A stretch of DNA of 64,000 nt, from assembly GCA_902810745.1 (NCBI GenBank), contig CADDYW010000014.1, positions 1 to 64,000 of the forward strand. The letters are read 5' to 3'. Below the pieces are notes generated by a model. It was not told the DNA's origin. It made no database searches and saw only the letters and a list, made by a program, of their open reading frames with translations. This stretch comes from Chloroflexota bacterium (GTDB taxonomy: Bacteria; Chloroflexota; UBA6077; FW602-bin22; CADDYW01). Made by a program: the position numbers and the translations under genes. Below are positions 1 to 9,266 of this stretch, one piece after another. The stretch's first letter is position 1. Every line of letters starts with the position of its first letter.

Positions 1-158
1 ACGAAGTTACCGATCGCGCTCCACCAGTTCGCGATGTTGCTTCCGGCGAGCGTCAGCCCGGCGATCGCCGCCACGGCGACCAGGGTCAGGACCAGCGCGT
101 ACTCGACGACGTTCTGGCCTTCTTCCTCGCGAATGAATCGTCGTACCAGGTCCATCAT
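1..158 (-). CDS. Flp/Fap-type pilin (5' part only)
   Basis: The first 52 codons of a small pilin are visible; the gene runs off the left edge. After a short basic leader with three Glu residues comes Gly-Gln-Asn-Val-Val-Glu-Tyr followed by a long hydrophobic helix. This is the Flp processing signature: a TadV/CpaA-type prepilin peptidase would cut after Gly, leaving Glu at +5 and Tyr at +6. Mature Flp pilins assemble into Tad (tight adherence) pili. The start ATG at 158 has AGGAG at 171-167 on the minus strand, 8 nt away. A second ATG follows at once. The rest of the tad operon, if present, lies outside the window. Confidence 0.85.
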   Translation of the reverse strand, partial: MMDLVRRFIREEEGQNVVEYALVLTLVAVAAIAGLTLAGSNIANWWSAIGNF

Positions 159-357
159 CTTTCTAGCTCCTGTTCCAAACGCTCACGCATCCCTCGATGC
201 GTTTCGCTTCTCACACTGAGAACTGCGTCCGTTCGAACGTGAGAACGCTCGGGCATCACCTCCCTTGCCGGGTACCGACTGTTGGAGCCGATACACCGCC
301 CTCTTCGAACTTGGACCGGGCGAGAGTAGCAGCCGCCTTCCCTCCCTCCTGCCGCCG
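159..357 (-). promoter_or_regulatory. Pilin leader with two inverted repeats
   Basis: This ~200 bp non-coding stretch lies between the ATPase stop and the pilin start. Two perfect dyads sit just upstream of the pilin ribosome site: CGCATC/GATGCG with a 4-nt loop (186-201), and TTCTCA/TGAGAA with a 3-nt spacer (208-222). They could be an mRNA stem controlling pilin translation or an operator. I see no convincing -35/-10 pair. Confidence 0.35.
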
Positions 358-1434
358 TCACTCGCGGTAGACGTGCTCGTCCACGAGCTTCTCGGCGACG
401 AAACCTCCGGTGGGATCGAAGCAGCTCGAAGCGAACCGCTTGCGAAATTCCATGTCGATCAGGTTCTGCCCCGAACGGTTCTTCACCAGGCTGGCAACCA
501 CCCATTCACGGAACTGGGCGACCTTCTGCGGGCTGAACTCGTAGTACACGCGAGCGATCGAGTCCGCCTTCTCCGCGAGCATCACGATGATATCGGCCTC
601 ATAGGCCAGCACCGACCCGCCCCAGAGATGGTGGACGTGAATCCGCTTCGCCTTGAGCCCTTCCTGGTCGAGCGCGGCGATGGCGACAATCGCCATATCT
701 CGCTGAATGTTTAGCTCGTTGAGCTCCTCGGTGACCCAGCTAATGCGGTCGGCTTCGCTCAGGAACTCGCGCTCGGCCGGGACCTTCTGGAGATAATCGA
801 CGAACAGGACGACCATCCGCCCGATCCTCTGCTGGATCCGATCGACCAGCTCGGCAATTGCCGCGACCGTCGTCGTTCGGCTGGACGGGCGAAGCATCAG
901 TAGCCGATCCTCGTAGAGCCTCGTCTGCCCCAGCGCCCGCGCAAGCCGTGGATCGGCACCGGCGAGTGACGTCATCGTCTCGATACCTTTGCGAGACGCG
1001 GCCATGAAGAGGCGCTGGACCTCGCGGAAGGTCAGCTCGCGCCCGGGCTGCGTCTCGCTCAGCGCACTCTCCATCGCCAGCAGGCGGGTCAGCAGATTCA
1101 CCTCTTCGTGCTCGAAGCTGAGGTAGATCGAGACAGCCGCGTCCGCGGCGGCAATATTGCGTGCCATCTGCAACGCGAGCGTCGTCTTTCCCGTCCCCTG
1201 GCTCCCGGCGAGCAGAAACAGATCACCCCCGTGGAGCCCGCCACCGAGCGTTTCATCCAGCGGCGTGAATCCAGTCGGAAAAATCCGAAAACCATGGCTC
1301 GCCCGAGCCAGACGATTGTCGATATTCGTCAGAACGTCGGTGACGGTCATCGGCGCAGCGCCATTGACCGGTGCGTCTGGCGCACCGAGTGGCCGAATCG
1401 TCCGAGTTACGCGTCGCTTCGATTCGTTTCCCAC
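358..1434 (-). CDS. DnaB-type RecA-fold ATPase (SF4 helicase-like)
   Basis: A 358-residue cytoplasmic ATPase resembling the C-terminal domain of replicative helicase DnaB but lacking the DnaB N-terminal domain. After ~45 polar residues come the TGFTPLDETLGGG motif typical of DnaB/KaiC domains, a Walker A of GSQGTGKTT (near residue 78), a Walker B-like VLFVDYLQ, and the late basic motif KNRSGQ that in DnaB lies near the DNA loop. Stand-alone DnaB-C proteins are common in bacterial genomes and mostly uncharacterised, so helicase activity is not assured. It follows the receiver-domain gene by 24 nt on the same strand and probably shares its transcript. Confidence 0.75.
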   Translation of the reverse strand: MGNESKRRVTRTIRPLGAPDAPVNGAAPMTVTDVLTNIDNRLARASHGFRIFPTGFTPLDETLGGGLHGGDLFLLAGSQGTGKTTLALQMARNIAAADAAVSIYLSFEHEEVNLLTRLLAMESALSETQPGRELTFREVQRLFMAASRKGIETMTSLAGADPRLARALGQTRLYEDRLLMLRPSSRTTTVAAIAELVDRIQQRIGRMVVLFVDYLQKVPAEREFLSEADRISWVTEELNELNIQRDMAIVAIAALDQEGLKAKRIHVHHLWGGSVLAYEADIIVMLAEKADSIARVYYEFSPQKVAQFREWVVASLVKNRSGQNLIDMEFRKRFASSCFDPTGGFVAEKLVDEHVYRE

Positions 1435-1458
1435 CTTCTTCTCCCCCGAGAGCTCGGG

Positions 1459-2067
1459 CTAGACACCCACTTGGTGCTGCCGAAGCACGAACACCAGTAC
1501 GAGCTCGACGACATTAGCAAGATAGAGCCATCGCGTTCGCGGCCGATTTGCCCAGGGCCCATTCTCGTTCAGCCACTCGATCTCCGGCGCAAGCCACAGC
1601 CAGGCGCCTGCTACCACGCTCCGGACCGTACCGAGCCGACCCGTCCACGCGACCGTCTTCCAACGCTTCACGCGGGCGCCAACACGCAGCCGCTCCGCGG
1701 GCAGCGCCTTCCAGACGAGCGTCTCGAGCTGGCTACCGAGCATCTCCTTCGGGACACACGCCCACGCCCCCGCTCGGGTGGCCTCCTCGCAGTACTGGCG
1801 CTCCAGGTGGTTGACCATTACAATGAGTCGTCCACTCTGACCGATGGATTGGAGCTCCGCGATAGCCGTGACGCCGGGAGCGTCGGGCAGGCTGAGATCC
1901 AGCAGGGTAACCGCGGGACAATAGCGCTTCGTCAGCACCACGGCCTCGGAGACCGCAGCGGCCTCGATGACGGTCACCGGCAGGCGCCGCTGGAGGTACT
2001 GGTGCAAGGTACTGCGCAATACAAGGTTGTCCTCGACCAGTAGCACCACCGGATCTCTCGGATGCAT
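1459..2067 (-). CDS. Receiver-domain protein with short C-terminal region
   Basis: The N-terminal ~125 residues are a CheY-like receiver: acidic pair at Glu12-Asp13, probable phosphoacceptor Asp57 in LLDLSLPD, and a late Lys in VPKEML. The remaining ~75 residues hold no recognisable HTH or enzyme domain; they are rich in Trp and Arg and include a WLAPEIEWLNENGPW stretch. It may act by protein contact or be a partner of the ATPase downstream. I chose the ATG at 2067, with GGGAG 10 nt upstream, over an ATG at 2097 whose purine tract abuts the start. No histidine kinase gene lies nearby. Confidence 0.7.
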   Translation of the reverse strand: MHPRDPVVLLVEDNLVLRSTLHQYLQRRLPVTVIEAAAVSEAVVLTKRYCPAVTLLDLSLPDAPGVTAIAELQSIGQSGRLIVMVNHLERQYCEEATRAGAWACVPKEMLGSQLETLVWKALPAERLRVGARVKRWKTVAWTGRLGTVRSVVAGAWLWLAPEIEWLNENGPWANRPRTRWLYLANVVELVLVFVLRQHQVGV

Positions 2068-2378
2068 CGTGTCGACACTCCCGTTTCTGGCTTGCATTCC
2101 TCGCCCACAAAACTGAAGCTAGGATACGCTGACCTTCGGACCCGGGGAATGAGTAATTCTTCTCGGCATGGTGACCGAAAACTCCCCCGGCTGACGAGCG
2201 CGCAGGATCGGTTACTCTTGCGGTGGGGACCGAACCGTGCGTAGTATGGTGAACGTCTGTGAGGATGTTTCCGTATCCGACGAGAGAGAACAGACCCCTC
2301 ATATTGAAACGGCGTCCAGCCACGCGGCCGGCGGGCTGGACGAGCAAGGGTACTCCTCTGGAAGGTCGGCGAGAACGC
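2068..2378. promoter_or_regulatory. Divergent intergenic region
   Basis: About 310 bp separate the receiver-domain gene (minus) from the first glycosyltransferase gene (plus). A weak plus-strand promoter may lie at TTGCGG (2218-2223), an 18 bp spacer and TAGTAT (2242-2247). The word ACCGAAAACTC (2174-2184) recurs at 9171-9181 in the leader of another glycosyltransferase gene. Nothing else is distinctive, and no small gene is convincing here. Confidence 0.25.
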
Positions 2379-3494
2379 ATGCAGGAGCGCAAAGATCCAG
2401 GCGCGTCGATCGATTGGCCAGTCGACAGGACTCGAGCACGGCGTCTGGCAAATTTCCTCGCACTCCCACCTGGAGTGCTAGTCGTGCTCTATCTGCTCGG
2501 CGTGTCCGGTGTCCTCCAGAAGCCCGGCTTCGACTTCTTCCTGTTCATGGATTCCGGCGCCGCCCTCGCCCGGGGAGATCCGCCCTACGCGGTCACCTCG
2601 ACCTTCCACGCTGCGTTCGGCGATCACACGCTTTATAACCTGTCGACGCCGATTCTTCTTCCCTTGCTGGCGAGGGTATCTCTGATCGATCGCCAGGCCG
2701 GGTGGATCGCCTGGTACGTCACGTCACTCGCGATCTTCGCGGTAACCGTCGTGATTCTCTGGAGACACTTCCGATCGCCCTGGAGCGTCGTCGTCTGGAG
2801 CTTTGCCGCGGCGGGTCTCTGGCAAACGCTGATTCTCGGCGAAACATACATACCCCTGGTGCTTCTCACCGGGCTCTTCTGGGTCAGCGCATCTCGCGGA
2901 AGCACCCTTGCCGCGGGCATCGCGCTCGGTTTCATCATTTCCCTGAAGCCGAACTTCGCGCTATGGGGTGCCCTGCTGCTCGTCGGGGGAGCAGGATCCA
3001 TCGCGACCGCCGCGACGATCACGACAATCCTGCTGATCGCCGCCTCGTCAGCGCTGTTCGGCCCGTCAATCTGGCTTGCCTGGGCACGCGCGGCAGTCGG
3101 AACGACGATGGTCCAGTCGGGTACGAACTCGTCCATCGATGCCTTCGTGACTCGGGCAGGCCTGCCGGTTCTCTGGCTACCTGCTTCGGTACTGCTCGTC
3201 GCGGTAATCTGCTACCTGGTTCGTCGACGTCGGTTCGACGTCCTCTCGATCAGCACGATCGGACTGTGTCTGTCGCTGATGGTCTCCCCGATCGCGTGGC
3301 CGGGGTACACCTTGATGACAGTGCCACGCCTGCACGAACGACGCTGGACGATCTCCATCCTCCTCGCGGCGGTAATCCTGACCATACCAACCAGTTTCGT
3401 GCCCGCTTTGACGCCCAATGCCATCGTCACAGCCGTCGTCGCGGCCGTCTACCTGTGGGCATTGTGCCTGGTGGTCGTCGACGCCGTGCAATGA
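2379..3494 (+). CDS. GT87-like polytopic glycosyltransferase
   Basis: A ~371-residue membrane protein with about nine to ten hydrophobic segments, of the GT-C/GT87 (DUF2029) type, which transfer sugars from polyprenyl-phosphate donors outside the membrane. The first outer loop has an Asp and a GDPPY motif after a helix (family pattern D...GRA..G.NPY). A central SLKPNFALWG segment matches the KPNxxxxP-like motif of the other copies in this window. The frame is open further 5', but the ATG at 2379 removes a 40-residue polar stretch without membrane character. Its purine-rich site is weak. It is the first of a same-strand run of glycosyltransferase genes reaching 12 kb. Confidence 0.7.
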   Translation: MQERKDPGASIDWPVDRTRARRLANFLALPPGVLVVLYLLGVSGVLQKPGFDFFLFMDSGAALARGDPPYAVTSTFHAAFGDHTLYNLSTPILLPLLARVSLIDRQAGWIAWYVTSLAIFAVTVVILWRHFRSPWSVVVWSFAAAGLWQTLILGETYIPLVLLTGLFWVSASRGSTLAAGIALGFIISLKPNFALWGALLLVGGAGSIATAATITTILLIAASSALFGPSIWLAWARAAVGTTMVQSGTNSSIDAFVTRAGLPVLWLPASVLLVAVICYLVRRRRFDVLSISTIGLCLSLMVSPIAWPGYTLMTVPRLHERRWTISILLAAVILTIPTSFVPALTPNAIVTAVVAAVYLWALCLVVVDAVQ

Positions 3495-3515
3495 CCGATC
3501 GGTTGAAGTGACACG

Positions 3516-4868
3516 ATGAACAGCACGCTCCGCCGAGCTCGCGAGTGGCGCCCACTACGGGTGCGGGCAGCAGAAATGGTGCAGGGTAGCGCCCGCGGCG
3601 TCGACGCACTGCTGACGTCACGACGGATGCAGGTGTACCCCGCCTGCTTGCTGTCGATCGGCATAGTGCTCTACATCGCGTCGATTGCCGCCGGAACAAT
3701 GCCGTTTGACGTCTTTGGTCATCCGATAGCGATCGACCTTTCGAACCGGCTCACCGCCGGTTCGATGGTCCTCAACGGGGACGTTCAGCATCTGTATGAC
3801 CTGCCCCATCAGATCGCTGTTCAGAAGGCGCTTCTCGGAGGGGATCATCCAGAGTTTCTCGACGTTTTCATCTCCCCCCCGTTTGTAGCCTATGCCTATG
3901 CGCCACTTGCCTCACTCCCGTACTTCGCGGCGGCGGTAGCGTGGACTGGCTTGACCATTGCGCTCCTTATCCTCGACGTTCACCTGCTCTGGCCGCTCGT
4001 ACCGAGATTACAGCAACATCGGTTTCGAACCGTTCTCGTGGTGATGCTCTCGAGCTGGCCGGTATTGGAACTCATCACCGATGGTCAAGACTCGGCCATT
4101 TCGCTGTTGATCCTTATCGTCAGTCTGCGACTGCTGCTCGCAGGAAGAGACCTCGGTGCGGGTGCAGTACTGGGGCTCGGGCTGTTCAAGCCTCAGCTGT
4201 ATCTGCTGATGCCCCTTCTACTCTTTCTACAGCGACGCTGGAGCGCTCTTGCTGGCTGGCTAGCCGTCGGCTTGATTCTGGCCGTCGCGTCGATTGCAGC
4301 AGTGGGATCTGGCGGCGTGCAGTCATACGTCCGAGTGGTCACGTCGGACGCGCTCCGTCAGGCAATTTTCGCCACCCTGAACTGGAAAATGCAGTCTCTC
4401 CTGTCCTTGAACGAAGCGCTCATGGGACAGCAGCCCACGGCGTTCGTCGTAGGGGTAACGCTGGCAGTGGACGTGCTGCCGATGTGGTTCTTCGTCCAAG
4501 CCGCTCGGACGGTGGCCAACAATGCGCAATCTTTCACCTTGCTTTACGCTCTCGCCATCGTCGCCAGCGCCATCGTCAGCCCGTATTTCTTCATGTACGA
4601 TTGCGTCATTCTCCTCCTGCCGAGCGTCGTTCTACTCGATCACTCCCCGAAGGAGACCAGGGTACGTCTCTCCCTAACTGCGGTCTACGCCCTGACCTGG
4701 ACAGCACCGTTACGCTATCTCGTGTTCGGGCACCTGCCCTGGCCAGGTCCGCTGGTGTCGGCCCCCTGGACGGTGCTACCACTCATCTTCCTCGCTTGGA
4801 CAAGCTACCGGTCAATCATCCAGGACAATCGAAGATTAGGAGCCACTGACCCCACCGTCACGGCTTGA
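3516..4868 (+). CDS. GT87-like polytopic glycosyltransferase
   Basis: A 450-residue integral membrane protein with about ten hydrophobic segments. After a basic cytoplasmic N-terminus and one helix, an outer loop carries FGHPIAIDLSNR and a LYDLPHQ stretch, the position where GT87 enzymes keep a conserved Asp. It then has the usual GLFKPQLYLLMP (KPxxxxxxP) motif. The gene starts 21 nt after the preceding glycosyltransferase and is probably cotranscribed with it. The acceptor and sugar cannot be read from the sequence. The ribosome-binding site is poor, so the start could be a few codons downstream. Confidence 0.7.
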   Translation: MNSTLRRAREWRPLRVRAAEMVQGSARGVDALLTSRRMQVYPACLLSIGIVLYIASIAAGTMPFDVFGHPIAIDLSNRLTAGSMVLNGDVQHLYDLPHQIAVQKALLGGDHPEFLDVFISPPFVAYAYAPLASLPYFAAAVAWTGLTIALLILDVHLLWPLVPRLQQHRFRTVLVVMLSSWPVLELITDGQDSAISLLILIVSLRLLLAGRDLGAGAVLGLGLFKPQLYLLMPLLLFLQRRWSALAGWLAVGLILAVASIAAVGSGGVQSYVRVVTSDALRQAIFATLNWKMQSLLSLNEALMGQQPTAFVVGVTLAVDVLPMWFFVQAARTVANNAQSFTLLYALAIVASAIVSPYFFMYDCVILLLPSVVLLDHSPKETRVRLSLTAVYALTWTAPLRYLVFGHLPWPGPLVSAPWTVLPLIFLAWTSYRSIIQDNRRLGATDPTVTA

Positions 4869-4951
4869 CGTAGAACCACGGACCACGAACCGTGGCGGGA
4901 GAAGAGAGGAGACCTGGGACAACGACTCGCCTCCACCTGTGACGGCAGCTA

Positions 4952-5137
4952 TCGTCATGAGAAGCACTCCCACAGATGGCCAGGAATTCTACCCTGGCAA
5001 GATGGGGCTGCGTACACGATAATGGGAGAGTGCCGACCGAGGACCGGACCACGCGAGTAGGTCCTGTATGGACCACCAGCCGGTCAGGTCTCACGCTGGC
5101 GCTCGACTGCCCAAACATCCACGGGAGGTTATTGGTG
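4952..5137 (+). repeat. Diverged leader repeat, copy A
   Basis: This non-coding stretch upstream of the 5135 gene is clearly related to 9084-9266 upstream of another glycosyltransferase gene. Shared blocks in the same order are AGCACTC, AGGAATTCTACCCT, CGTACACGATAAT, a GAGTAGG word, CTCGA(C/T)TGCCC, and a final GGGAGG ribosome-binding site before a GTG start. Copy A can form GCCAGG/CCTGGC around the first block and GGTCC-TGTAT-GGACC at 5060-5074. GATAAT in the shared block could be a -10 box, though no good -35 is visible. Confidence 0.6.
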
Positions 5138-6718
5138 GCCTCTGCAGGAACCCTGGATCGAACCTCGGCGAGCGCACTCACGATCAATACCGTTCTTCTT
5201 CCGATCGCCCTTGCGACCACGGCGCTCTTCGCGAGGCTCAGCGTCGGCCCCTTGATCATCGACGACGCGTACATTACCTTTCGGTATGCCCGCAACGTCG
5301 CCGAAGGGATTGGCTTCGTGTACAACCCTGGCGAGCACGTGCTCGGCACGACGACACCTTTGTACACGCTCATCTTGAGCGCGCTGTACCGGGTGGTGGG
5401 TGGAGACCTTCCGCATCTTGCGGTGGCTCTGAACGCAATCGCGGATGCCGGGACCACGATCCTGATCTTCTGGCTGATTCAGCGCCTGGATTTAGGGCCC
5501 GCGTGGGGCTCGCTCGCGTGCGTTCTGTTCGCGCTGTCGCCCCTCATGATTGGTTACGCTGCTGGGGGGATGGAGAGCTCCCTGTTTACTTTCTTGGTTG
5601 TTGGCGCGGCTGCAGCCGATCTGGGCGATAATCCCGCCTTCGCGGGGCTGGCGGCCGGACTTGCGACACTCACACGGCCAGAGGGGATCTTGATTGGTGC
5701 ACTTATCCTCGCTCGTCACCTGATCGCTCGCAGAGCGCCTCCCGCGAGCATGGTGCTCGCGCTTCTGCTGCCGGTTGTTCCGTGGCTTATCTTTGCCTTC
5801 TGGTGGTTCGGGAGTCCGATTCCGCACAGCGTGGTGGCCAAGGCCGTCGCCTACCAGAATCTCCCGGCATTTGCGAACGGCCTGTGGTTGCTGATCTATT
5901 TCGGTTTGCCAGGATCTAGCCCGTTTCAGCTGCTGCTTGCAAACCCGCCGGTTCCCGCGCCGGTCGGCCTCGTCGTCAGTGGCGTTCTCCTAGTCCTGGT
6001 GACCGTGCGCCTGCCACGGCTTGTACGCCACCTGCGTCAGATGCCTCACGCCTGGCCACTAACCGTATTTGCCCCCGCTCTCGCCACCGCCTACGCGGTC
6101 TCGGGATTGAAGGGCGTTCCAATGTTCCAGTGGTACCTGGTGCCGCTGCTACCTTTCTTTACCATTGGAATTGTCGCGTTGATGCGCTGCATCACGCGTC
6201 CACTCCCCAGACTTGCGACCATTTTGACTGCGATGCTTCTCGTAGGGTGGACAGCCCTCGGGCTCAACCTCGGTCGGGATGTCCAACGAGGCCCGCTAGC
6301 ACCTCTCGGGGTCAACCTTGTCCGCGAGGACGCCTACGCCGAGGCGGCGCGCTTACTTGGGCCCCGCCTGACACAGCAATCCCTGGTCGCGCTTCCCGAG
6401 ATCGGAGCCTTCGGCTACGCTACCAGAGCCCGTATTCTCGACACAGTTGGGTTGGTATCGCCGGAGGCGACGCGGTACTACCCCCTTCCGGTCGGGTTTA
6501 CCGGCGAAAATGCAGTTCCCTCCGCGTTGATTCGGGATACCTGGCCAGACTTCATTGTCGGGCATGATCGCTACCTTCAGCCGCCACTACTTAACGCCGC
6601 GTGGTTCCGACGTGATTACCGGCTGGTCGCCACGATTCCGGCTCGCATCTGGAATGGCAGTCAGGTACTCGTCTACGAGCGAACGAAAGCTGCCAGCGAC
6701 GTCGAAGGTGGAAGGTAG
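5135..6718 (+). CDS. GT-C membrane glycosyltransferase (arabinofuranosyl/GT39-like)
   Basis: About 527 residues with a first helix followed by an outer loop containing DDAYITFRYARN and a GEHVLGTTTPLY stretch. This acidic-pair loop is characteristic of GT-C enzymes of the GT39/GT83 and AftB-like groups that use polyprenyl-phosphate sugars. Some nine to ten further hydrophobic segments follow, then a ~140-residue soluble C-terminal domain. The frame opens at 4976, but the GTG at 5135 is preceded by GGGAGG at 6-7 nt, and the region before it is the duplicated leader also seen at 9.1 kb, so I take 5135 as the start. It is followed 3 nt later by the 6722 gene. Confidence 0.7.
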   Translation: MASAGTLDRTSASALTINTVLLPIALATTALFARLSVGPLIIDDAYITFRYARNVAEGIGFVYNPGEHVLGTTTPLYTLILSALYRVVGGDLPHLAVALNAIADAGTTILIFWLIQRLDLGPAWGSLACVLFALSPLMIGYAAGGMESSLFTFLVVGAAAADLGDNPAFAGLAAGLATLTRPEGILIGALILARHLIARRAPPASMVLALLLPVVPWLIFAFWWFGSPIPHSVVAKAVAYQNLPAFANGLWLLIYFGLPGSSPFQLLLANPPVPAPVGLVVSGVLLVLVTVRLPRLVRHLRQMPHAWPLTVFAPALATAYAVSGLKGVPMFQWYLVPLLPFFTIGIVALMRCITRPLPRLATILTAMLLVGWTALGLNLGRDVQRGPLAPLGVNLVREDAYAEAARLLGPRLTQQSLVALPEIGAFGYATRARILDTVGLVSPEATRYYPLPVGFTGENAVPSALIRDTWPDFIVGHDRYLQPPLLNAAWFRRDYRLVATIPARIWNGSQVLVYERTKAASDVEGGR

Positions 6719-6721
6719 CCC

Positions 6722-7744
6722 ATGAGTCACAACCTCTCGTTGCGTCGAGCTCTGCCAGCACTCGTTGCCCTCGTCCTTATGGTGGTGGCGTTGTTTCCAG
6801 TGGCAGAACGTCTACCGGTGCACGGAGATGAACGCCTCTATGCCTGGAGTAGCGCGTATTACACCGAAAAGCTTCTTCGACTGGACCTGCGAACCGCCGG
6901 GTCGGATCCCTACACGGATCCGGCGTGGGCTCCGGTCAATTTCTGGACCTTAACCGAGCCGATGGGCCTCCGTTGTATTTACGGGCTCGCGATGACGATT
7001 ACTGGAGCTTCCCCTCCATCGCGACCGTATTCGTACGCGGCCGGAGCGCTCAACGGGCCAGAAACGGAGATCCCGCCCGAGACCCTAATGATCCTGCGAT
7101 TTACCGCTGTTCTGTGCAGTGTGGTTGGTTTTATGCTGATCGCCTTGAAGCTCGGCTGGCGGGGAACGGCCGCAGCAGCAATCGTCCTGGCTTTCCCGTA
7201 CTCTCGAGAGGATCTGTCCCGCGCGTGGGCAGAGGGGCCGCTCGTGCTTGGCTTTGGTCTGTGTGTGGTTGCGTACGGTACCAGGTGGTTCCCCATCGCG
7301 TGCGGCATTGCGGCCACTCTGAAGCTTACCGCGTTGGGAATTTGGCCCCTAACCCTCTTCAGACGCGCAAACGGCGGGCGATACGGCATCCTCGGCCCCC
7401 CCATCGCGGCCCTGGCTTGGACTGCCTTGACCCCACCGGCTTGGTTCCTGCTCGGTCCTTTCTACCTTATCCTCATGCTCGTGGATCGTTTTGTTGAGTT
7501 TCGGTCAGCCTCTCAACAGTGGCCGGGATTGTTTGGTCTGTATTTTCCGACGCGGTACTTTCTTCCTTTTGAGTTTCTGTTCGCTTTGACCGTGGTTTGG
7601 ATCGTGCCGCGCATCCGGTACGCGACTCGATACCACGGTTCCTCGAGGCAGATCCGCTTTGCTGAAAGCAAAGAGCAGCGCGCTGCCGGGCCGCAGGCTG
7701 CCGAATCACCGGAGAAGAGCGGTATTTTTGCTTCGTCAGACTGA
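6722..7744 (+). CDS. Polytopic membrane protein, probable GT-C glycosyltransferase
   Basis: A 340-residue membrane protein starting 3 nt after the preceding stop, so surely cotranscribed. The N-terminal helix is followed by an extracytoplasmic loop with VHGDERLYAWSS and an aromatic-rich segment. The acidic residue in this loop fits the GT-C pattern, but I do not recognise the family. About six further hydrophobic stretches follow and the last ~45 residues are polar and charged, probably cytoplasmic. It is shorter than most GT-C enzymes (usually 400-600 residues) and might be a partner of the preceding gene's product. Confidence 0.55.
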   Translation: MSHNLSLRRALPALVALVLMVVALFPVAERLPVHGDERLYAWSSAYYTEKLLRLDLRTAGSDPYTDPAWAPVNFWTLTEPMGLRCIYGLAMTITGASPPSRPYSYAAGALNGPETEIPPETLMILRFTAVLCSVVGFMLIALKLGWRGTAAAAIVLAFPYSREDLSRAWAEGPLVLGFGLCVVAYGTRWFPIACGIAATLKLTALGIWPLTLFRRANGGRYGILGPPIAALAWTALTPPAWFLLGPFYLILMLVDRFVEFRSASQQWPGLFGLYFPTRYFLPFEFLFALTVVWIVPRIRYATRYHGSSRQIRFAESKEQRAAGPQAAESPEKSGIFASSD

Positions 7745-7773
7745 TTGACCGAATCACTGCAGAATGCAGACAT

Positions 7774-8970
7774 ATGTCGAACGTGCGGCTCTTTGATCTA
7801 TCGACTCGGACCCTGAAGGCCGGTCTCGCGTGCCTGCTGCTGCTCTTCATTGCCTTGTGCGTCGCCTGGTCGTTTCCCCGAGGCAGCAAAGCGATGGATC
7901 TCGGGTCATTTCTCGCGTCAGGACGCGCTGCTGCCCAAGGGCACAATCCGTACGGAGTGTACGATCTCACGATCCGCTTTCAGAGCGGCGACGTTCAGGG
8001 ATTCGCCATCAATCGCAACCCCCCGGTCTCTCTGCTCGTGTTCCAACTTTTCAGCTCATTCGAGCCATCTAAGCTGTTCCGCGTATGGTACTTCCTGTCG
8101 CTGGCCATCTACGGGATTATCGTCGTGCTCCTGTGCCGAGCCTTTCCAGCACGCGCGTCGCCCTTGAGAGTGTTGTGGGCCTTTAGTCTTGCGGGCGTCT
8201 GGAGCACGGTGAATCTGGGCCAGATCTACATACCGCTGGTCCTTGCATCAATCGCCATCTGGCTGAGTCTGCAGAAGGGACGACACAAGGTGGCCGGATT
8301 GCTGCTTGGATGTCTCGTCGCGATCAAGCCGAACTTTCTCGTGTGGCCCGCGATGTTGGCGCTGGCTGGCTTCTGGTTAGCCGCCGCCACGGCGATCATC
8401 GCCGCCGGGCTTCTCAGCCTGGTACCGATCCTCATTTATGGCCCGAGCGTGTACGCAGAATGGATCGGGACTTTCGCGAGTCACCCTTGGATTGCTTTCC
8501 CGACGAACGCGTCACTCTTTGGCCTCATGGCTCGCCTTGGCAGCCCGTCGGCAGGTATTGCCCTGAGTGCCATTCTCCTCGGAAGCCTCGCCGCGTGGTC
8601 GTGGCGTCATCGGCCGTCGATTCTCGTGCTCAGCGACCTAGCCATCCTTGGATCCGTACTCGCATCGCCCGAGGCGTGGGCAGGCTATACCTTGTTTCTT
8701 CTTCCGCTATTTTACCGACGATCATGGCCCCCCCTAATTGCAGGTGCTGCGGTGCTGCTCCTGGTGCCGGAAAGTGTTATCCTATCGTTGTCACGCCTAT
8801 CAAGCTGGTACTTTGCGGCATTCGCATTTCTCGACAACGCGGCTCTATTACTCCTGCTGGCCGCACTGGCGAAAGAGGCGATACACGGCGACGGCAACGC
8901 GGCTTGTGTCGACGCGCGACAATCTCGCCCTCGTGACCGCGACATTGTTCCCGTGGTCCAGTCCGGTTGA
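7774..8970 (+). CDS. GT87-like polytopic glycosyltransferase
   Basis: A 398-residue membrane protein with about ten hydrophobic segments. It has KAMDLGSFLASGRAA followed by GHNPYGVYDL in the first outer loop and AIKPNFLVWP in the middle, both closely matched in the 9264 and 19069 genes. This makes it a clear paralogue of those two and a GT87-type enzyme by family resemblance. Upstream, CTGCA-GAA-TGCAG forms a small hairpin just before the start, and no good Shine-Dalgarno site is visible. It lies 29 nt after the previous gene. Confidence 0.75.
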   Translation: MSNVRLFDLSTRTLKAGLACLLLLFIALCVAWSFPRGSKAMDLGSFLASGRAAAQGHNPYGVYDLTIRFQSGDVQGFAINRNPPVSLLVFQLFSSFEPSKLFRVWYFLSLAIYGIIVVLLCRAFPARASPLRVLWAFSLAGVWSTVNLGQIYIPLVLASIAIWLSLQKGRHKVAGLLLGCLVAIKPNFLVWPAMLALAGFWLAAATAIIAAGLLSLVPILIYGPSVYAEWIGTFASHPWIAFPTNASLFGLMARLGSPSAGIALSAILLGSLAAWSWRHRPSILVLSDLAILGSVLASPEAWAGYTLFLLPLFYRRSWPPLIAGAAVLLLVPESVILSLSRLSSWYFAAFAFLDNAALLLLLAALAKEAIHGDGNAACVDARQSRPRDRDIVPVVQSG

Positions 8971-9083
8971 CCTGCTTCTCTGTGGCGTAAACATCGATGA
9001 GCTGACCCGAGGGCTTCTGATCGCGGTCGATTCCCAGCGTCGAGGCGAATTGCTCGAGCAAGCAGGCCACATTGGCCGGCTGC

Positions 9084-9266
9084 TCGTCGTGACGAGGAGC
9101 ACTCTCACGGGTAGACAGGAATTCTACCCTCGCGGACCGGCGATACGTACACGATAATTGGCGAGTGTCCACCGAAAACTCGACCGCACGAGTAGGCGCC
9201 GCACGGATCATCACGCGGTCGGCGCCGGTGCTCGATTGCCCGGATGTCAAAGGGAGGTGACCTGTG
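9084..9266 (+). repeat. Diverged leader repeat, copy B
   Basis: Homologous to 4952-5137. Copy B has a perfect 7-bp dyad GGGTAGA/TCTACCC with a 7-nt spacer around the shared AGGAATTCTACCC block, and a GGCGCCG/CGGCGCC stem (9195-9201 with 9220-9226). It ends in GGGAGGTGA before the GTG start of the 9264 gene. The two copies keep block order and spacing but use different base-paired arms. No gene is apparent in this ~290 bp gap. Confidence 0.6.
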
